A DNA stretch of 64,000 nucleotides from Sulfobacillus thermosulfidooxidans (GTDB lineage Bacteria; Bacillota; Sulfobacillia; Sulfobacillales; Sulfobacillaceae). Position numbers and translations under genes: made by a program. The notes under the pieces were generated by a model. It ran no database searches, had not been told where the DNA came from, and saw only the letters and a list, made by a program, of their open reading frames with translations. The DNA lies in assembly GCF_001280565.1 (NCBI RefSeq), contig NZ_LGRO01000002.1, positions 372,001 through 436,000 on the forward strand. The letters are read 5' to 3'. Of the stretch, positions 35,371 to 43,820 are shown in pieces (the first letter of the stretch is position 1; each line of letters opens with the position of its first letter).

Positions 35371-37167
35371 ATGGCAGAACCTACTTTCCGTTTTAGTCCA
35401 CGTCCTAACCGGGCGGGAGATATTCATTGGCGTGAGTGGACCCAAGACACTTTTCAACAGGCCCAGGCCGAAGATAAGCCGATTCTCTTGTCCATTTCGG
35501 CAGTCTGGTGCCACTGGTGCCATGTCATGGATGAAACCACATATTCTGACCCTCAAATCATTTCCCGCATTAATTCCGATTTTATACCAATTCGGATCGA
35601 TAATGATCAAAGACCTGACATCAATCAACGTTATAATATGGGCGGATGGCCGACGACAGCGTTTTTAACCCCGGCTGGAGAAATTATTACAGGGGGCACG
35701 TACATTGCCCCGGAACAAATGGCACCGCTGCTCGATCAAGTTATTAGCTATTGGAATGAACATAAAAGCGAAATTGCTGATCAGCTCAATCCGCCTGCAC
35801 CGCCGAAAATTAATCCCCATGCTGAGATTCCCTCTCCAGAATCCGTTACCAAGATAATGGAGGCCATTCGTCAACAATTTGACCGGGCGTATGGTGGGCT
35901 TGGAGTCGCCCCCAAATTCCCGCAAGTGGATGTATGGGATTTAGCTCTGCTCTTCTTTACTGCGACCGGTGATGGCTGGGCGGCAGGAATGGCCGTGCGG
36001 ACCTTAGATGCCATGGCGGGGTCAGCGCTATTCGACGGCATCGGCGGAGGATTTTTCCGCTACTCCACCACCCGCGAATGGACCATTCCCCATTTTGAAA
36101 AGATGCTCGATGATAACGCGCAACTGGCCAAATTATATCTGCACGCCTACCAGGTCTTGGGCGACGAGACCTACCGGCAAATCGCTGACGCCGTGCTCAA
36201 TTGGGCAAATAAGCACCTATTAAATCTCAATGGTTTGTGGGGCGGTTCCCAAGACGCAGATGAGGAGTACTACCGGCTACCGCAAGAAGAACGGGAAAAA
36301 CGGCCGGCACCCTTTGTCGATCCTATTATGTACACCCATGCCAATGCACAAATGATATCAGCCCAGTTATTAGCGGCATCGCTCATTAATCCGACCGTTT
36401 ATGCCCCCATTGCCCTAACCGCGTTGGAAGCGCTCTGGGATAGAATGTGGGATGAAAATACCGGGCTCTATCATTATGATAATGACGGTCCCAAGTTGCC
36501 AGGCCAATTAATCGATGTTGCCCACTTCACCAATACGCTGATCGACGGCTATGAATTTACTGGAGATCCCATTTACTTGGAACGGGCTCAAACCCTCATT
36601 GCCTATGCCGATCAAGTCTTAAAAGGGGAAAATAATGGTTTTTACGATCAAATCGAAATACCTGGCGCTCCTGGACGTCTCAAACACCGTCAACAACCCC
36701 TTAACGAAAACGCCTTAATGGCCCGAGCCTTCTTACGGCTCGGAGCACTTTTCGAGGACGACCAGTGGACGCGTCGCGGGCAGGCCCTTGTAGGCGAATT
36801 CTCACCGATGGCTGAAGAGCAAGGAGTTTTTGGTGCGCTATGGGCTATTGTCGCAGACCGGGCCCATGCCCCTGTGCTGAGCGCGACGGTCGTGCAGTCT
36901 CATCACCGGCCCGGAACGGCGCTCCGCCAAGCTATTTATGGCCTTTATGATCGTAACCGGGTTGTGCGTACATGGCCAGTAGGTAGTCCCGAATTTGCTC
37001 AAAGCGGCTATCCAGAAATCCCCGTTCCAGCCCTTTATATTTGTCAAGGGCAGACCTGTTCTCAGCCTATCACAGAACCTGAAGGCATTTTGCCCGCTCT
37101 CCAACAATTGCAACAAAAAGCCACCGCCGAAGTTCCAAACCCGGGCGGCAGTGCCCCACAGACCTAA
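35371..37167 (+). CDS. Thioredoxin-domain protein of the YyaL/SSP411 family
   Basis: A 598-aa protein with an N-terminal thioredoxin-like domain (KPILLSISAVWCHWCHVMDETTYSD, a WCxxC motif) and GGWPTTAFLTP. An (alpha/alpha)6 glycosidase-like domain follows (FPQVDVWDLALLF, GIGGGFFRYSTTREWTIPHFEKMLDDNAQL, GGSQDADEE). Related proteins of other bacteria are usually longer, around 680 residues, so this one is somewhat compact. The biological role of the family is not settled. The ATG at 35371 gives good spacing to AAAGG; the ATG at 35362 is too close. A terminator lies at 37195-37219. Confidence 0.85.
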   Translation: MAEPTFRFSPRPNRAGDIHWREWTQDTFQQAQAEDKPILLSISAVWCHWCHVMDETTYSDPQIISRINSDFIPIRIDNDQRPDINQRYNMGGWPTTAFLTPAGEIITGGTYIAPEQMAPLLDQVISYWNEHKSEIADQLNPPAPPKINPHAEIPSPESVTKIMEAIRQQFDRAYGGLGVAPKFPQVDVWDLALLFFTATGDGWAAGMAVRTLDAMAGSALFDGIGGGFFRYSTTREWTIPHFEKMLDDNAQLAKLYLHAYQVLGDETYRQIADAVLNWANKHLLNLNGLWGGSQDADEEYYRLPQEEREKRPAPFVDPIMYTHANAQMISAQLLAASLINPTVYAPIALTALEALWDRMWDENTGLYHYDNDGPKLPGQLIDVAHFTNTLIDGYEFTGDPIYLERAQTLIAYADQVLKGENNGFYDQIEIPGAPGRLKHRQQPLNENALMARAFLRLGALFEDDQWTRRGQALVGEFSPMAEEQGVFGALWAIVADRAHAPVLSATVVQSHHRPGTALRQAIYGLYDRNRVVRTWPVGSPEFAQSGYPEIPVPALYICQGQTCSQPITEPEGILPALQQLQQKATAEVPNPGGSAPQT

Positions 37168-37194
37168 TAAACCTCCACCAGAAGTGATGATGAT

Positions 37195-37219
37195 AAAGCC
37201 CCGGGTATTTCGGGGCTTT
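37195..37219. terminator. Terminator after the YyaL-like gene
   Basis: A 9-bp stem, AAAGCCCCG / CGGGGCTTT, with a 7-nt loop and a following TTTTT run on the plus strand. Confidence 0.85.
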
Positions 37220-37326
37220 TTCGTCGCGGAGCCATAAATATTGTGACCCTGAGTTTGCTTCATAATCAGCGGGACTACCTTTGGGGGAGATAGCCCCGTT
37301 AATTACGCTCAAGCGTACTTTCAACG

Positions 37327-39156
37327 CTAGTATCCCTGAAGCTTGTAAGGCATTATCATGACGGTCACATTCTTGCGAAAAATAAATACCGTTTCCAATG
37401 TTAATGCAAGCTGATTATGCAAAAAATGTTCCCAAACGTAACGGACAATCAGTTCCGGCAAAATAATCACCACATGATTCTCGGGATTTTGATGGGATAA
37501 TAAATCAACATAGCGTACAACAGGTCGCACGACCGAGCGATACTGGGTAGGAACCACCGCCAATTTGATGCGAGGATCAGGATTCCATTTTTCCCAACGC
37601 TCTTCAAACTGGTGGGGCGGTTCTTGACTGCGTACCACATGCAGTGCCACCACTTCCTCGGCCAAACCCAAGGCCACCGATAAGCTTTTGATCGATAAGC
37701 GATTAATGCTATTGACCGGTACCACTGCGACAATTTTTGCCGGAACGGGTTTCAAAGAATAATCGGTCACGCGCAATTCATCGGCCACAGCCCGGTAATG
37801 CCGTCGAATTTTACGCATGCCCATGATTAACAACGGTAACGCCAAGGCAACAATCCATGCCCCTTGCGTAAATTTTGTAACCAGCGAAACAATGACCACC
37901 AATGCCGTTAAGGTGGCTCCCATAAGTCCCATGCCGACTAAAATAATGACCGCGCGTTTGGAAAATTGGGCCCGATTTCTCCAGGTTTTTACGGCGAGCG
38001 AGAGCATCGCGATGGTAAAACTTAAATAGACACCAATGGCATAGAGCGGAATCAAATTGGTGGTATTTCCCCCAAATCCCACGATTAATCCGATAGCCAC
38101 GAGCGCTAAAATGATCACGCCATTTTGATAAACTAGACGATCCCCGCGACTCAAAAACATTCGGGGCATCCATTGATCGCGCGCCATAATGCTCGACAAC
38201 TGCGGAAATCCCGCAAAACTGGTATTGGCAGCGATAGCCAAAATGGCCATGGTCACAAACGATAGCCCGTAGAAAAAGATGCCGCGGCCGAAAATATCGG
38301 CGGCCAATTGCTGCAATACGGTGGTATTGGCGGAAGGAATAATATGATAGCGGTAAGAAATAATCGACGTGCCCAAGAACATACTGCCAAGAAACAATCC
38401 CAGCAATAACAATGTGGTACGAGCCCTTGTTGGTGCCGGTTCTTGGAATATCGGGACACCATTGGATATCGCTTCTATTCCAGTTAAGGCTGAAGACCCT
38501 GAACTAAAGGCTCGCAACACAACAAATAAACCGACCGCACCCAGTGGCGGCGTGATATAACTATGCCACGATGGGGATTGCGGCAAGGGCTTAAACAATC
38601 CAACCACAGCCATCAACAAAATCATAAAAATAAATAAATAGGTCGGCAAGGCAAAGGCTCGTGCCGATTCCCTAAGACCGCGGAGATTCAAAATGGCTAA
38701 AACAATCACAATCGCTACGGAAAGTCCCACGGTCCATGGGGTCAGAACTGGAAACGCCGCAACGACGGCCGCCACTCCCGCTGTGACGCTCACCGCCACC
38801 GTAAGAGTATAATCAATAAGGAGTGCTGCTCCCGCGATTAAACTGGCATCGGCTCCTAATGTATCCCGCCCAATGACATAGGCTCCTCCGCCGCCTGGAT
38901 AGGACCGAATAATTTGCCGGTAACTAATCACCAAAAATGTGAGTAAAATCACGATGACGGCCGATATGGGCAAGACATACCATAAAGCCGTAACCCCTGC
39001 GCGTTGCAATTCAATCAAAATTTCCTGCGTGCCGTAAGCGACCGACGATAAAGCGTCTGGCGCTAAAACCGATAATCCCTCAATCACGCCCACGCGTACC
39101 GCTTGCTCTTCACGGTCTTTGAGGGGTCGCCCAATGAGAGCGTGCCAAATGTTCAA
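37327..39156 (-). CDS. kimA: KimA-type high-affinity potassium transporter (APC superfamily)
   Basis: A 609-aa membrane protein with about 12 spans and a cytosolic C-terminal domain. The segments LAPDALSSVAYGTQEILI, SYRQIIRSYPGGGGAYVIGRDTLG, KAFSSGSSALTG-like (LRAFSSGSSALTGIEAISN) and FAGFPQLSSIMARDQWMPRMF match Bacillus KimA (YdaO), a K+/H+ symporter. In Bacillus the gene and protein are controlled by c-di-AMP. I saw no ydaO-type riboswitch upstream here, since the gene is internal to an operon. The TTG start (39156) follows GGTGG. Confidence is high for the family and good for K+ as substrate. Confidence 0.8.
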   Translation of the reverse strand: MNIWHALIGRPLKDREEQAVRVGVIEGLSVLAPDALSSVAYGTQEILIELQRAGVTALWYVLPISAVIVILLTFLVISYRQIIRSYPGGGGAYVIGRDTLGADASLIAGAALLIDYTLTVAVSVTAGVAAVVAAFPVLTPWTVGLSVAIVIVLAILNLRGLRESARAFALPTYLFIFMILLMAVVGLFKPLPQSPSWHSYITPPLGAVGLFVVLRAFSSGSSALTGIEAISNGVPIFQEPAPTRARTTLLLLGLFLGSMFLGTSIISYRYHIIPSANTTVLQQLAADIFGRGIFFYGLSFVTMAILAIAANTSFAGFPQLSSIMARDQWMPRMFLSRGDRLVYQNGVIILALVAIGLIVGFGGNTTNLIPLYAIGVYLSFTIAMLSLAVKTWRNRAQFSKRAVIILVGMGLMGATLTALVVIVSLVTKFTQGAWIVALALPLLIMGMRKIRRHYRAVADELRVTDYSLKPVPAKIVAVVPVNSINRLSIKSLSVALGLAEEVVALHVVRSQEPPHQFEERWEKWNPDPRIKLAVVPTQYRSVVRPVVRYVDLLSHQNPENHVVIILPELIVRYVWEHFLHNQLALTLETVFIFRKNVTVMIMPYKLQGY

Positions 39157-39171
39157 TGAGTCACCACCAGC

Positions 39172-39315
39172 TTACCGCCAGAGTGCTAAGACGAACTCAG
39201 GATCAATGGCGGCTTGTCTTAACCACACATAATATTCTGTAGAGGTCATTTTTCCCTCTAAGTGTAGCGTAGTTAGCCGATGAATTAAATCTATTAGCTC
39301 AGGTTGGTGTGTCAT
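39172..39315 (-). CDS. 47-aa small protein coupled to the KimA-type gene
   Basis: A short gene starting MTHQPELIDLIHRL and ending DPEFVLALWR. Its ATG (39315) overlaps the TGA of the upstream membrane gene (39314-39312) as ATGA, and it ends 15 nt before the KimA-type start. This spacing strongly suggests real translation. The protein is soluble and amphipathic, with no recognised domain. It could be a small regulator of the transporter or simply an operon member of unknown role. Confidence 0.55.
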   Translation of the reverse strand: MTHQPELIDLIHRLTTLHLEGKMTSTEYYVWLRQAAIDPEFVLALWR

Positions 39316-40292
39316 AATCGTTTCCCCTTTGTCTTACGCGACGTATCCCCTACCGAAATCCAAGTCAAGAGAAACCATAGTGGCGCACTATATAAATTCG
39401 CGCCCATAGCCGGTAGCAAGCCTAAATCTTGGCCAAAAATCCAACACCACAATAACAAGAGCGAAGAAATCACGAGAATAGACCAGTAGGACCAATTTTT
39501 CCACGTGATAATGGCTAGTATGCTCAGGAACATAATCAATAAGATATTGATTACCACTGGGTTATTTTGAGCTATGGATATGAAGCCGTCGACAAAATGT
39601 GCCATGGGAGAATAGGGGGATCGCCCAAAAATTATCGTAATATGCGATGTCCAGAACCTGGGCCGTAATTGCGCTACAGCTGCCAGACCATACAAGATGG
39701 CCATAGCGTGACGAATATAAAAGACAACATGGTTTCGTTCCCAATAATCATTGGGCACCAATAATAAGGCGCCCACAATAGCTGCCAACAAACCAGGGCC
39801 TGGGCTGCCTGGCACAATGCTTAACCGCGGCGAAAAGAGTCCCCCAAAAGCTTCGGTGGTGGCCCATGTTGTAAAAGAAAAAAGGGTGGCTAACAGTAAT
39901 GAGATCCACCCCGCGATATTTTCTCGCTCGGTTAAAAGCATAATGCCCACAATAAATTGAAATACCACCAATAAAATGTTCCACGTCACGGGCTGAGTCG
40001 TCCAGGTCACGGCGACGGGCCGAAATAATTGAATCACCCATGACGGTTGTTCTGGATACATTTCCTGAATCAATTGATGGGTATGGATGGTCACGCTCCA
40101 AGGGAAAATCTGTAAGACGGCTGATAAAAGCCACCATCCCCCATAGCCCAACCACAAAAGATAGCGTGAATGTAAGACTGTCGGTTTTTCACTATGGATA
40201 GTAAATAAAATAATGACTTTCGCACCGATGACGAAAAACAAAAATAAAGCGACATCAATTAAGCTTTGATAATAGTTGGTGACTAAAGACAT
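39312..40292 (-). CDS. Polytopic membrane protein, 326 aa, unknown
   Basis: About eight hydrophobic spans, for example VALFLFFVIGAKVIILFTI, WNILLVVFQFIVGIMLL, GLLAAIVGALLLV and NPVVINILLIMFLSILAIITW. I do not recognise a family, and no signature motif for transport or catalysis is clear. A GAGGAG site precedes the ATG. It lies between rsfS and the coupled 47-aa gene in the same minus-strand run, so it may act with the KimA-type transporter; that link is positional only. Confidence 0.65.
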   Translation of the reverse strand: MSLVTNYYQSLIDVALFLFFVIGAKVIILFTIHSEKPTVLHSRYLLWLGYGGWWLLSAVLQIFPWSVTIHTHQLIQEMYPEQPSWVIQLFRPVAVTWTTQPVTWNILLVVFQFIVGIMLLTERENIAGWISLLLATLFSFTTWATTEAFGGLFSPRLSIVPGSPGPGLLAAIVGALLLVPNDYWERNHVVFYIRHAMAILYGLAAVAQLRPRFWTSHITIIFGRSPYSPMAHFVDGFISIAQNNPVVINILLIMFLSILAIITWKNWSYWSILVISSLLLLWCWIFGQDLGLLPAMGANLYSAPLWFLLTWISVGDTSRKTKGKRL

Positions 40293-40345
40293 CGACTGGG
40301 CATCTCCTCGACCTTTTTAGCCAGGATACCCCGCATGTCTAGGAT

Positions 40346-40699
40346 TCATTCCCCAATGGGCACGATTTCCGCATCCCCCCAAAGGCGTTCCAAATCATAA
40401 TAACGGCGCTCTTCATCGGTAAAGATGTGAACCACCACCGCCCCGTAATCCAATAACACCCAGTGCGCTTTATCGCCCCCTACCCGCTGAATCAAAGGAA
40501 CCTGAGCCATAGCTAATGCCTCTTCAATATGATCGGCTAACGCCGCTACTTGAATCACGGTATGCCCGGAGACAATCACGAAATAATCCGCCACTAATGT
40601 CACTTGCCGCATGTCTAAAACGACAACATTTTCACCCTTGCGTTCTATCGCCGTCTTGGCAGCTAATTCTGCCCATTTCCGAGTGTCCTCAGGAATAAT
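40346..40699 (-). CDS. rsfS: Ribosomal silencing factor RsfS, apparent AUU start
   Basis: A 117-aa RsfS/Iojap protein that binds uL14 and blocks subunit joining in starved cells. The core KWAELAAKTAIERKGENVVVLDMRQVTLVADYFVIVSG matches the family from its N-terminus, so translation must begin upstream of the internal ATG at 40612. In that frame a TAG precedes ATT-ATT-CCT-GAG, and no ATG, GTG or TTG occurs before the conserved region. AGGAGG (40705-40710) lies 5 nt from the first ATT and 8 nt from the second. An AUU start is therefore inferred. The gene follows yqeK in the usual order. Confidence 0.85.
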   Translation of the reverse strand: MIPEDTRKWAELAAKTAIERKGENVVVLDMRQVTLVADYFVIVSGHTVIQVAALADHIEEALAMAQVPLIQRVGGDKAHWVLLDYGAVVVHIFTDEERRYYDLERLWGDAEIVPIGE

Positions 40700-40771
40700 C
40701 TATCCCTCCTCATAGTTCTTCCGATATCCAAAACCATTGCCTGATTGCTTATCACCTGGCGTTTAGTGCGG

Positions 40772-41317
40772 TCAACCCAAAGACTCCAGGGTTTTGAGCA
40801 TCAGGGGATGCGGTTTTAAACGGCGGGATTGAAGATATTGCATCGTTTCTTTCAATAACAAAATATAGGCGTCGTCCAATGATTGTTCTTTCGCCACCTG
40901 CTCGATTCTTGCCCGGGCATCAAATTTTCTTCCGGGCTCGACCCCATCTGCAATAAATAAAGCTTTCGCTAACGGGGAAAGATCGGGTGCCGCTGTGGTG
41001 TGATAACGGATGGCTTCCCAGACCTCGGGTCCTCCCAAATTTTCCTGTTGCAACCACGCCGCGGCCACAGGGCCGTGAAGCAAAAGAGGTTCCTCCTCTT
41101 CAGGAGCGTCAATGGGCAATCCCAGACGTCGGGCTTCAAGGCGCAGAGCATCGCGCGACATTTCCCGGGCAAGGTCATGCCCCAAAGCCGACAGTCGAGC
41201 ATCTTCTGCAGGCAAATGATAAATCTGAGCCAATTCCTCCATCAATTGGGCGACGCGCCAAATATGCTTTTGCCGGTGTGTTGTTAACTGAGACAAGCGA
41301 TCCTCTAAAAATCCCAT
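40772..41317 (-). CDS. yqeK: HD-domain hydrolase YqeK (diadenosine tetraphosphatase type)
   Basis: A 181-aa HD-superfamily phosphohydrolase. Its Bacillus relative splits Ap4A symmetrically. Metal ligands are seen in HRQKHIWRVAQLM, LSALGHDLAREM (HD pair), LLHGPVAAAWLQQ and AIRYHTTAAPDLSPLAKALFIADGVEPGR. The size matches the family. It sits between nadD (with an intervening RRM gene) and rsfS, the standard Firmicute neighbourhood for NAD and ribosome-related functions. Confidence 0.9.
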   Translation of the reverse strand: MGFLEDRLSQLTTHRQKHIWRVAQLMEELAQIYHLPAEDARLSALGHDLAREMSRDALRLEARRLGLPIDAPEEEEPLLLHGPVAAAWLQQENLGGPEVWEAIRYHTTAAPDLSPLAKALFIADGVEPGRKFDARARIEQVAKEQSLDDAYILLLKETMQYLQSRRLKPHPLMLKTLESLG

Positions 41318-41378
41318 GATATCACCTGCTCGTCATTCTACCCCAATTTGAGCTCCAGCCCAAGATGAAAGGCAAAAT

Positions 41379-41412
41379 GGCAAAGCTGAAGCGATTTGTC
41401 TTCAGCTTTGCC
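41379..41412 (-). terminator. Hairpin after the RRM gene
   Basis: A perfect 13-bp stem, GGCAAAGCTGAAG (41379-41391) and CTTCAGCTTTGCC (41400-41412). On the minus strand it is followed by ATTTTGCCTTT, a modest T-run, so it is a plausible but possibly leaky terminator within the operon. Confidence 0.65.
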
Positions 41413-41423
41413 GAACCATTTAA

Positions 41424-41681
41424 TTAATACCGGTTCTGACGGGGACGGGCTTCATTGACAATGATGTCACGGCCATTTAACTGCGTACCGTTCATAGCCT
41501 CAACAGCACGGTCCACATCCTCATCCGCTACTTCAACAAATCCAAACCCCCGTGAACGTCCCGTCTCACGGTCCATAATAATTCGAGCACTAATGACATG
41601 AGCGTGTTGGGCAAAGGCTTGAGCCAATTCTTCTTCGGTTGTTGCCCATGGTAAGTTACCGACATATAATGTTTTCGACAT
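41424..41681 (-). CDS. RRM-type single-stranded RNA-binding protein
   Basis: An 85-aa protein that is essentially one RNA recognition motif. RNP2 is TLYVGNLPW near the N-terminus and RNP1 is RGFGFVEV near residue 44. The aromatic residues that stack on RNA are present. A short basic tail (EARPRQNRY) ends it. Such small RRM proteins are common in cyanobacteria and scattered elsewhere. The ATG at 41681 follows GGGAGG. The gene interrupts the usual nadD-yqeK order and has its own leader and hairpin, so it may be expressed separately. Confidence 0.9.
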   Translation of the reverse strand: MSKTLYVGNLPWATTEEELAQAFAQHAHVISARIIMDRETGRSRGFGFVEVADEDVDRAVEAMNGTQLNGRDIIVNEARPRQNRY

Positions 41682-41835
41682 TGTTTTTCCTCCCTGTATA
41701 TCAACAAAGGTACCTGACCAGGGACCCAGGCACCCGGAATACCTCACTCAAGGAAAACCGACCCCGTGATGCTGGGAAACCTCTGACGATCAAGTGGTAT
41801 TATGAACGGCTCAACAAGGAAACATGCGAACAGCC
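41682..41835 (-). promoter_or_regulatory. Structured leader region of the RRM gene
   Basis: 154 bp between nadD and the RRM start with no gene. On the minus strand a GGTGCCTG / CAGGTACC stem with one G-U pair (about 41710-41735) lies just ahead of the ribosome binding site. An RNA element or self-regulation by the RRM protein is conceivable but unproven. Confidence 0.4.
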
Positions 41836-42459
41836 TTATGGGCCATGTTCGTATAAGTGATTTTTCTCGATATAATGCTCGACAGCCTCAGGCACGAGAT
41901 ATTTTATCGACAATCCCAAACGCAACCGTTCCCGAACCTGACTCGATGAAATGGCTAGCGCCGGCACTTCTAATTGATGGATCCGTTGCACTTTTTCTTC
42001 GCCAAGCTCACGAGCCAGGGCATGAATGCGTGACAACGAGTAGCCCGGTCGGCTTGCGGCAATAAGGTGAGCATACCGAAAAATATCCTCAGGATAATGC
42101 CACGAGGCGATTTCGAGAATAGCATCGGCCCCACTAATGAAGTACCAATCGACATCGGGATCTAGCCGGTGAAAATAGGCAAGAGTTTCACTGGTATAGG
42201 ATGGGCCTTGACGATCAATTTCCACTCGAGATAACTCAAAATGCATATTAGGAGCAATCGCCAGAAATGTCATCAAGAACCGGTGTTCCGCACTCGCCAG
42301 CACCGAAGGCGGTTTGTGCGGAGGCTGCCCAGAAGGGATAAAAATGACCCGATCCAAATGGAATGCATCCCGGGCTGCTTCCGCAGTCACCAGGTGTCCG
42401 TAATGAATCGGGTTAAACGTTCCTCCCATAAGCCCTATGGCTCGTGTCTCTTTACCCAT
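41836..42459 (-). CDS. nadD: Nicotinate-nucleotide adenylyltransferase
   Basis: A 207-aa enzyme adenylating nicotinate mononucleotide in NAD synthesis. The nucleotidyltransferase signature is GLMGGTFNPIHYGHL at the N-terminus (GxFxPxHxGH). IPSGQPPHK follows, and the C-terminal ALAISSSQVRERLRLG is the ISSTxxR motif. The length fits. It lies downstream of obg in the same direction. Confidence 0.93.
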   Translation of the reverse strand: MGKETRAIGLMGGTFNPIHYGHLVTAEAARDAFHLDRVIFIPSGQPPHKPPSVLASAEHRFLMTFLAIAPNMHFELSRVEIDRQGPSYTSETLAYFHRLDPDVDWYFISGADAILEIASWHYPEDIFRYAHLIAASRPGYSLSRIHALARELGEEKVQRIHQLEVPALAISSSQVRERLRLGLSIKYLVPEAVEHYIEKNHLYEHGP

Positions 42460-42539
42460 TCTTCACTATGAATTCGCGGTCCGTTGGCAAATTCCTGCTA
42501 CCGCCCAAGTAAACCGCAAATTTCCTCCAACTAGTACTG

Positions 42540-43805
42540 TCATTCTAACACGAGTTCTCCTTCTCTCCAATAAAATGTGCCTTCTCCCACCCTGACCGCC
42601 GAACCATCGGGCACCTGTTGGCGTCGTAATAAATTTTCCACCCCTCGCCGCCGTAAATATTCGAGAAAATATTCTTCAGCATCGTGATTACCCCATAGCG
42701 TCATTCCTGCACGTTCTTCCACGTCCCCCACCACGCGTACGCCCTCTTCACAAGGTTCCAGGGCAAATCCGCGGACAACGGGTTTAATTACGGGTTCTGG
42801 TTTTTGAAACACGGGTTTAGGCGTTTCATCCAAAATTTTGCGCACTTCCCACATCAACGCATCAATGCCCTCCCGGGTCAGCGAGGAAATAGGCCACACT
42901 TTTAAGGGGGCAACGTATTCTTGTAATCGTTGAAGATTCTCAGGGCTCCCTGGCAGGTCGATTTTTGTCCCGACAATAAGGCGGGGTCTAGCAGCCAAAT
43001 CCGGGGAAAACGCTTCGAGTTCATGGCGAATAATCCGGAAGTCATTCACCGGATCGTGACCGCTTTGCGGATCCATATCGACTAGATGCAATAACACGCG
43101 GGTACGATTTAAATGGCGCAGAAAAGTGTCTCCAAGTCCTTGACCTTGATGAGCCCCTTCAATTAGTCCGGGTACATCGGCAACCACAAACGGATCCCCA
43201 TATTGACTGACCACTCCCAAATTTGGCACAAGAGTTGTAAATGGATAGTCCGCAATTTTGGGCTTGGCTGCAGAAATCACTGAAATCAAGGTCGATTTGC
43301 CCGCATTAGGGAATCCTACCAGTCCCACATCGGCCAGTAAATTGAGTTCCAAGGTAACCCAAAGTGCCTCACCTGCCTGGCCGCGTTCTGCCACTCGCGG
43401 CGCCCGGTGCCGCGAGGACGCGAAATGCGAATTACCTTTACCCCCACGCCCGCCACGCGCAATAACCGCCCGTTGTCCCGGTTCTGTCAAATCCGCAATG
43501 AGTTCGCCCTCCTCCGAACGGACAATCGTGCCGGGGGGCACGCGCACAATAATATCCTCGCCGTCTCGTCCATACATATTATTGGTGCCGCCCGGTTCTC
43601 CATCTTGGGCGCGATAATGCTTTTGATGACGAAAATCCATAAGCGTGTTTAGTCCTGGATCGACTTCAAAAATCACACTGCCGCCTTTACCCCCGTCACC
43701 GCCAGCCGGTCCTCCATTGGGCACAAATTTCTCCCGCCTAAAGGCTACAGCGCCGTTTCCCCCTTTACCGGCCTGGACAAAAATTTTTACTTCATCGACA
43801 AACAT
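42540..43805 (-). CDS. obgE: Obg family GTPase, ribosome assembly
   Basis: A 421-aa GTPase involved in 50S assembly, stringent response and, in Bacillus, sporulation. The glycine-rich Obg fold is at the N-terminus (QAGKGGNGAVAFRREKFVP, GGPAGGDGGKGGSVIF). The G domain has GFPNAGKST, DVPGLIEGAHQG and GTKIDL. The C-terminal OCT domain ends at WREGELVLE. It lies directly after the spo0B-like gene, as in Bacillus. Confidence 0.96.
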   Translation of the reverse strand: MFVDEVKIFVQAGKGGNGAVAFRREKFVPNGGPAGGDGGKGGSVIFEVDPGLNTLMDFRHQKHYRAQDGEPGGTNNMYGRDGEDIIVRVPPGTIVRSEEGELIADLTEPGQRAVIARGGRGGKGNSHFASSRHRAPRVAERGQAGEALWVTLELNLLADVGLVGFPNAGKSTLISVISAAKPKIADYPFTTLVPNLGVVSQYGDPFVVADVPGLIEGAHQGQGLGDTFLRHLNRTRVLLHLVDMDPQSGHDPVNDFRIIRHELEAFSPDLAARPRLIVGTKIDLPGSPENLQRLQEYVAPLKVWPISSLTREGIDALMWEVRKILDETPKPVFQKPEPVIKPVVRGFALEPCEEGVRVVGDVEERAGMTLWGNHDAEEYFLEYLRRRGVENLLRRQQVPDGSAVRVGEGTFYWREGELVLE

Positions 43806-43820
43806 GTCTTCGTCCCCCCT

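Noticed and set aside
39157-39311. Possible c-di-AMP (ydaO) riboswitch before the KimA-type gene
   Set aside because: The interval is filled by a 47-aa coding frame and shows no ydaO-type conserved blocks.
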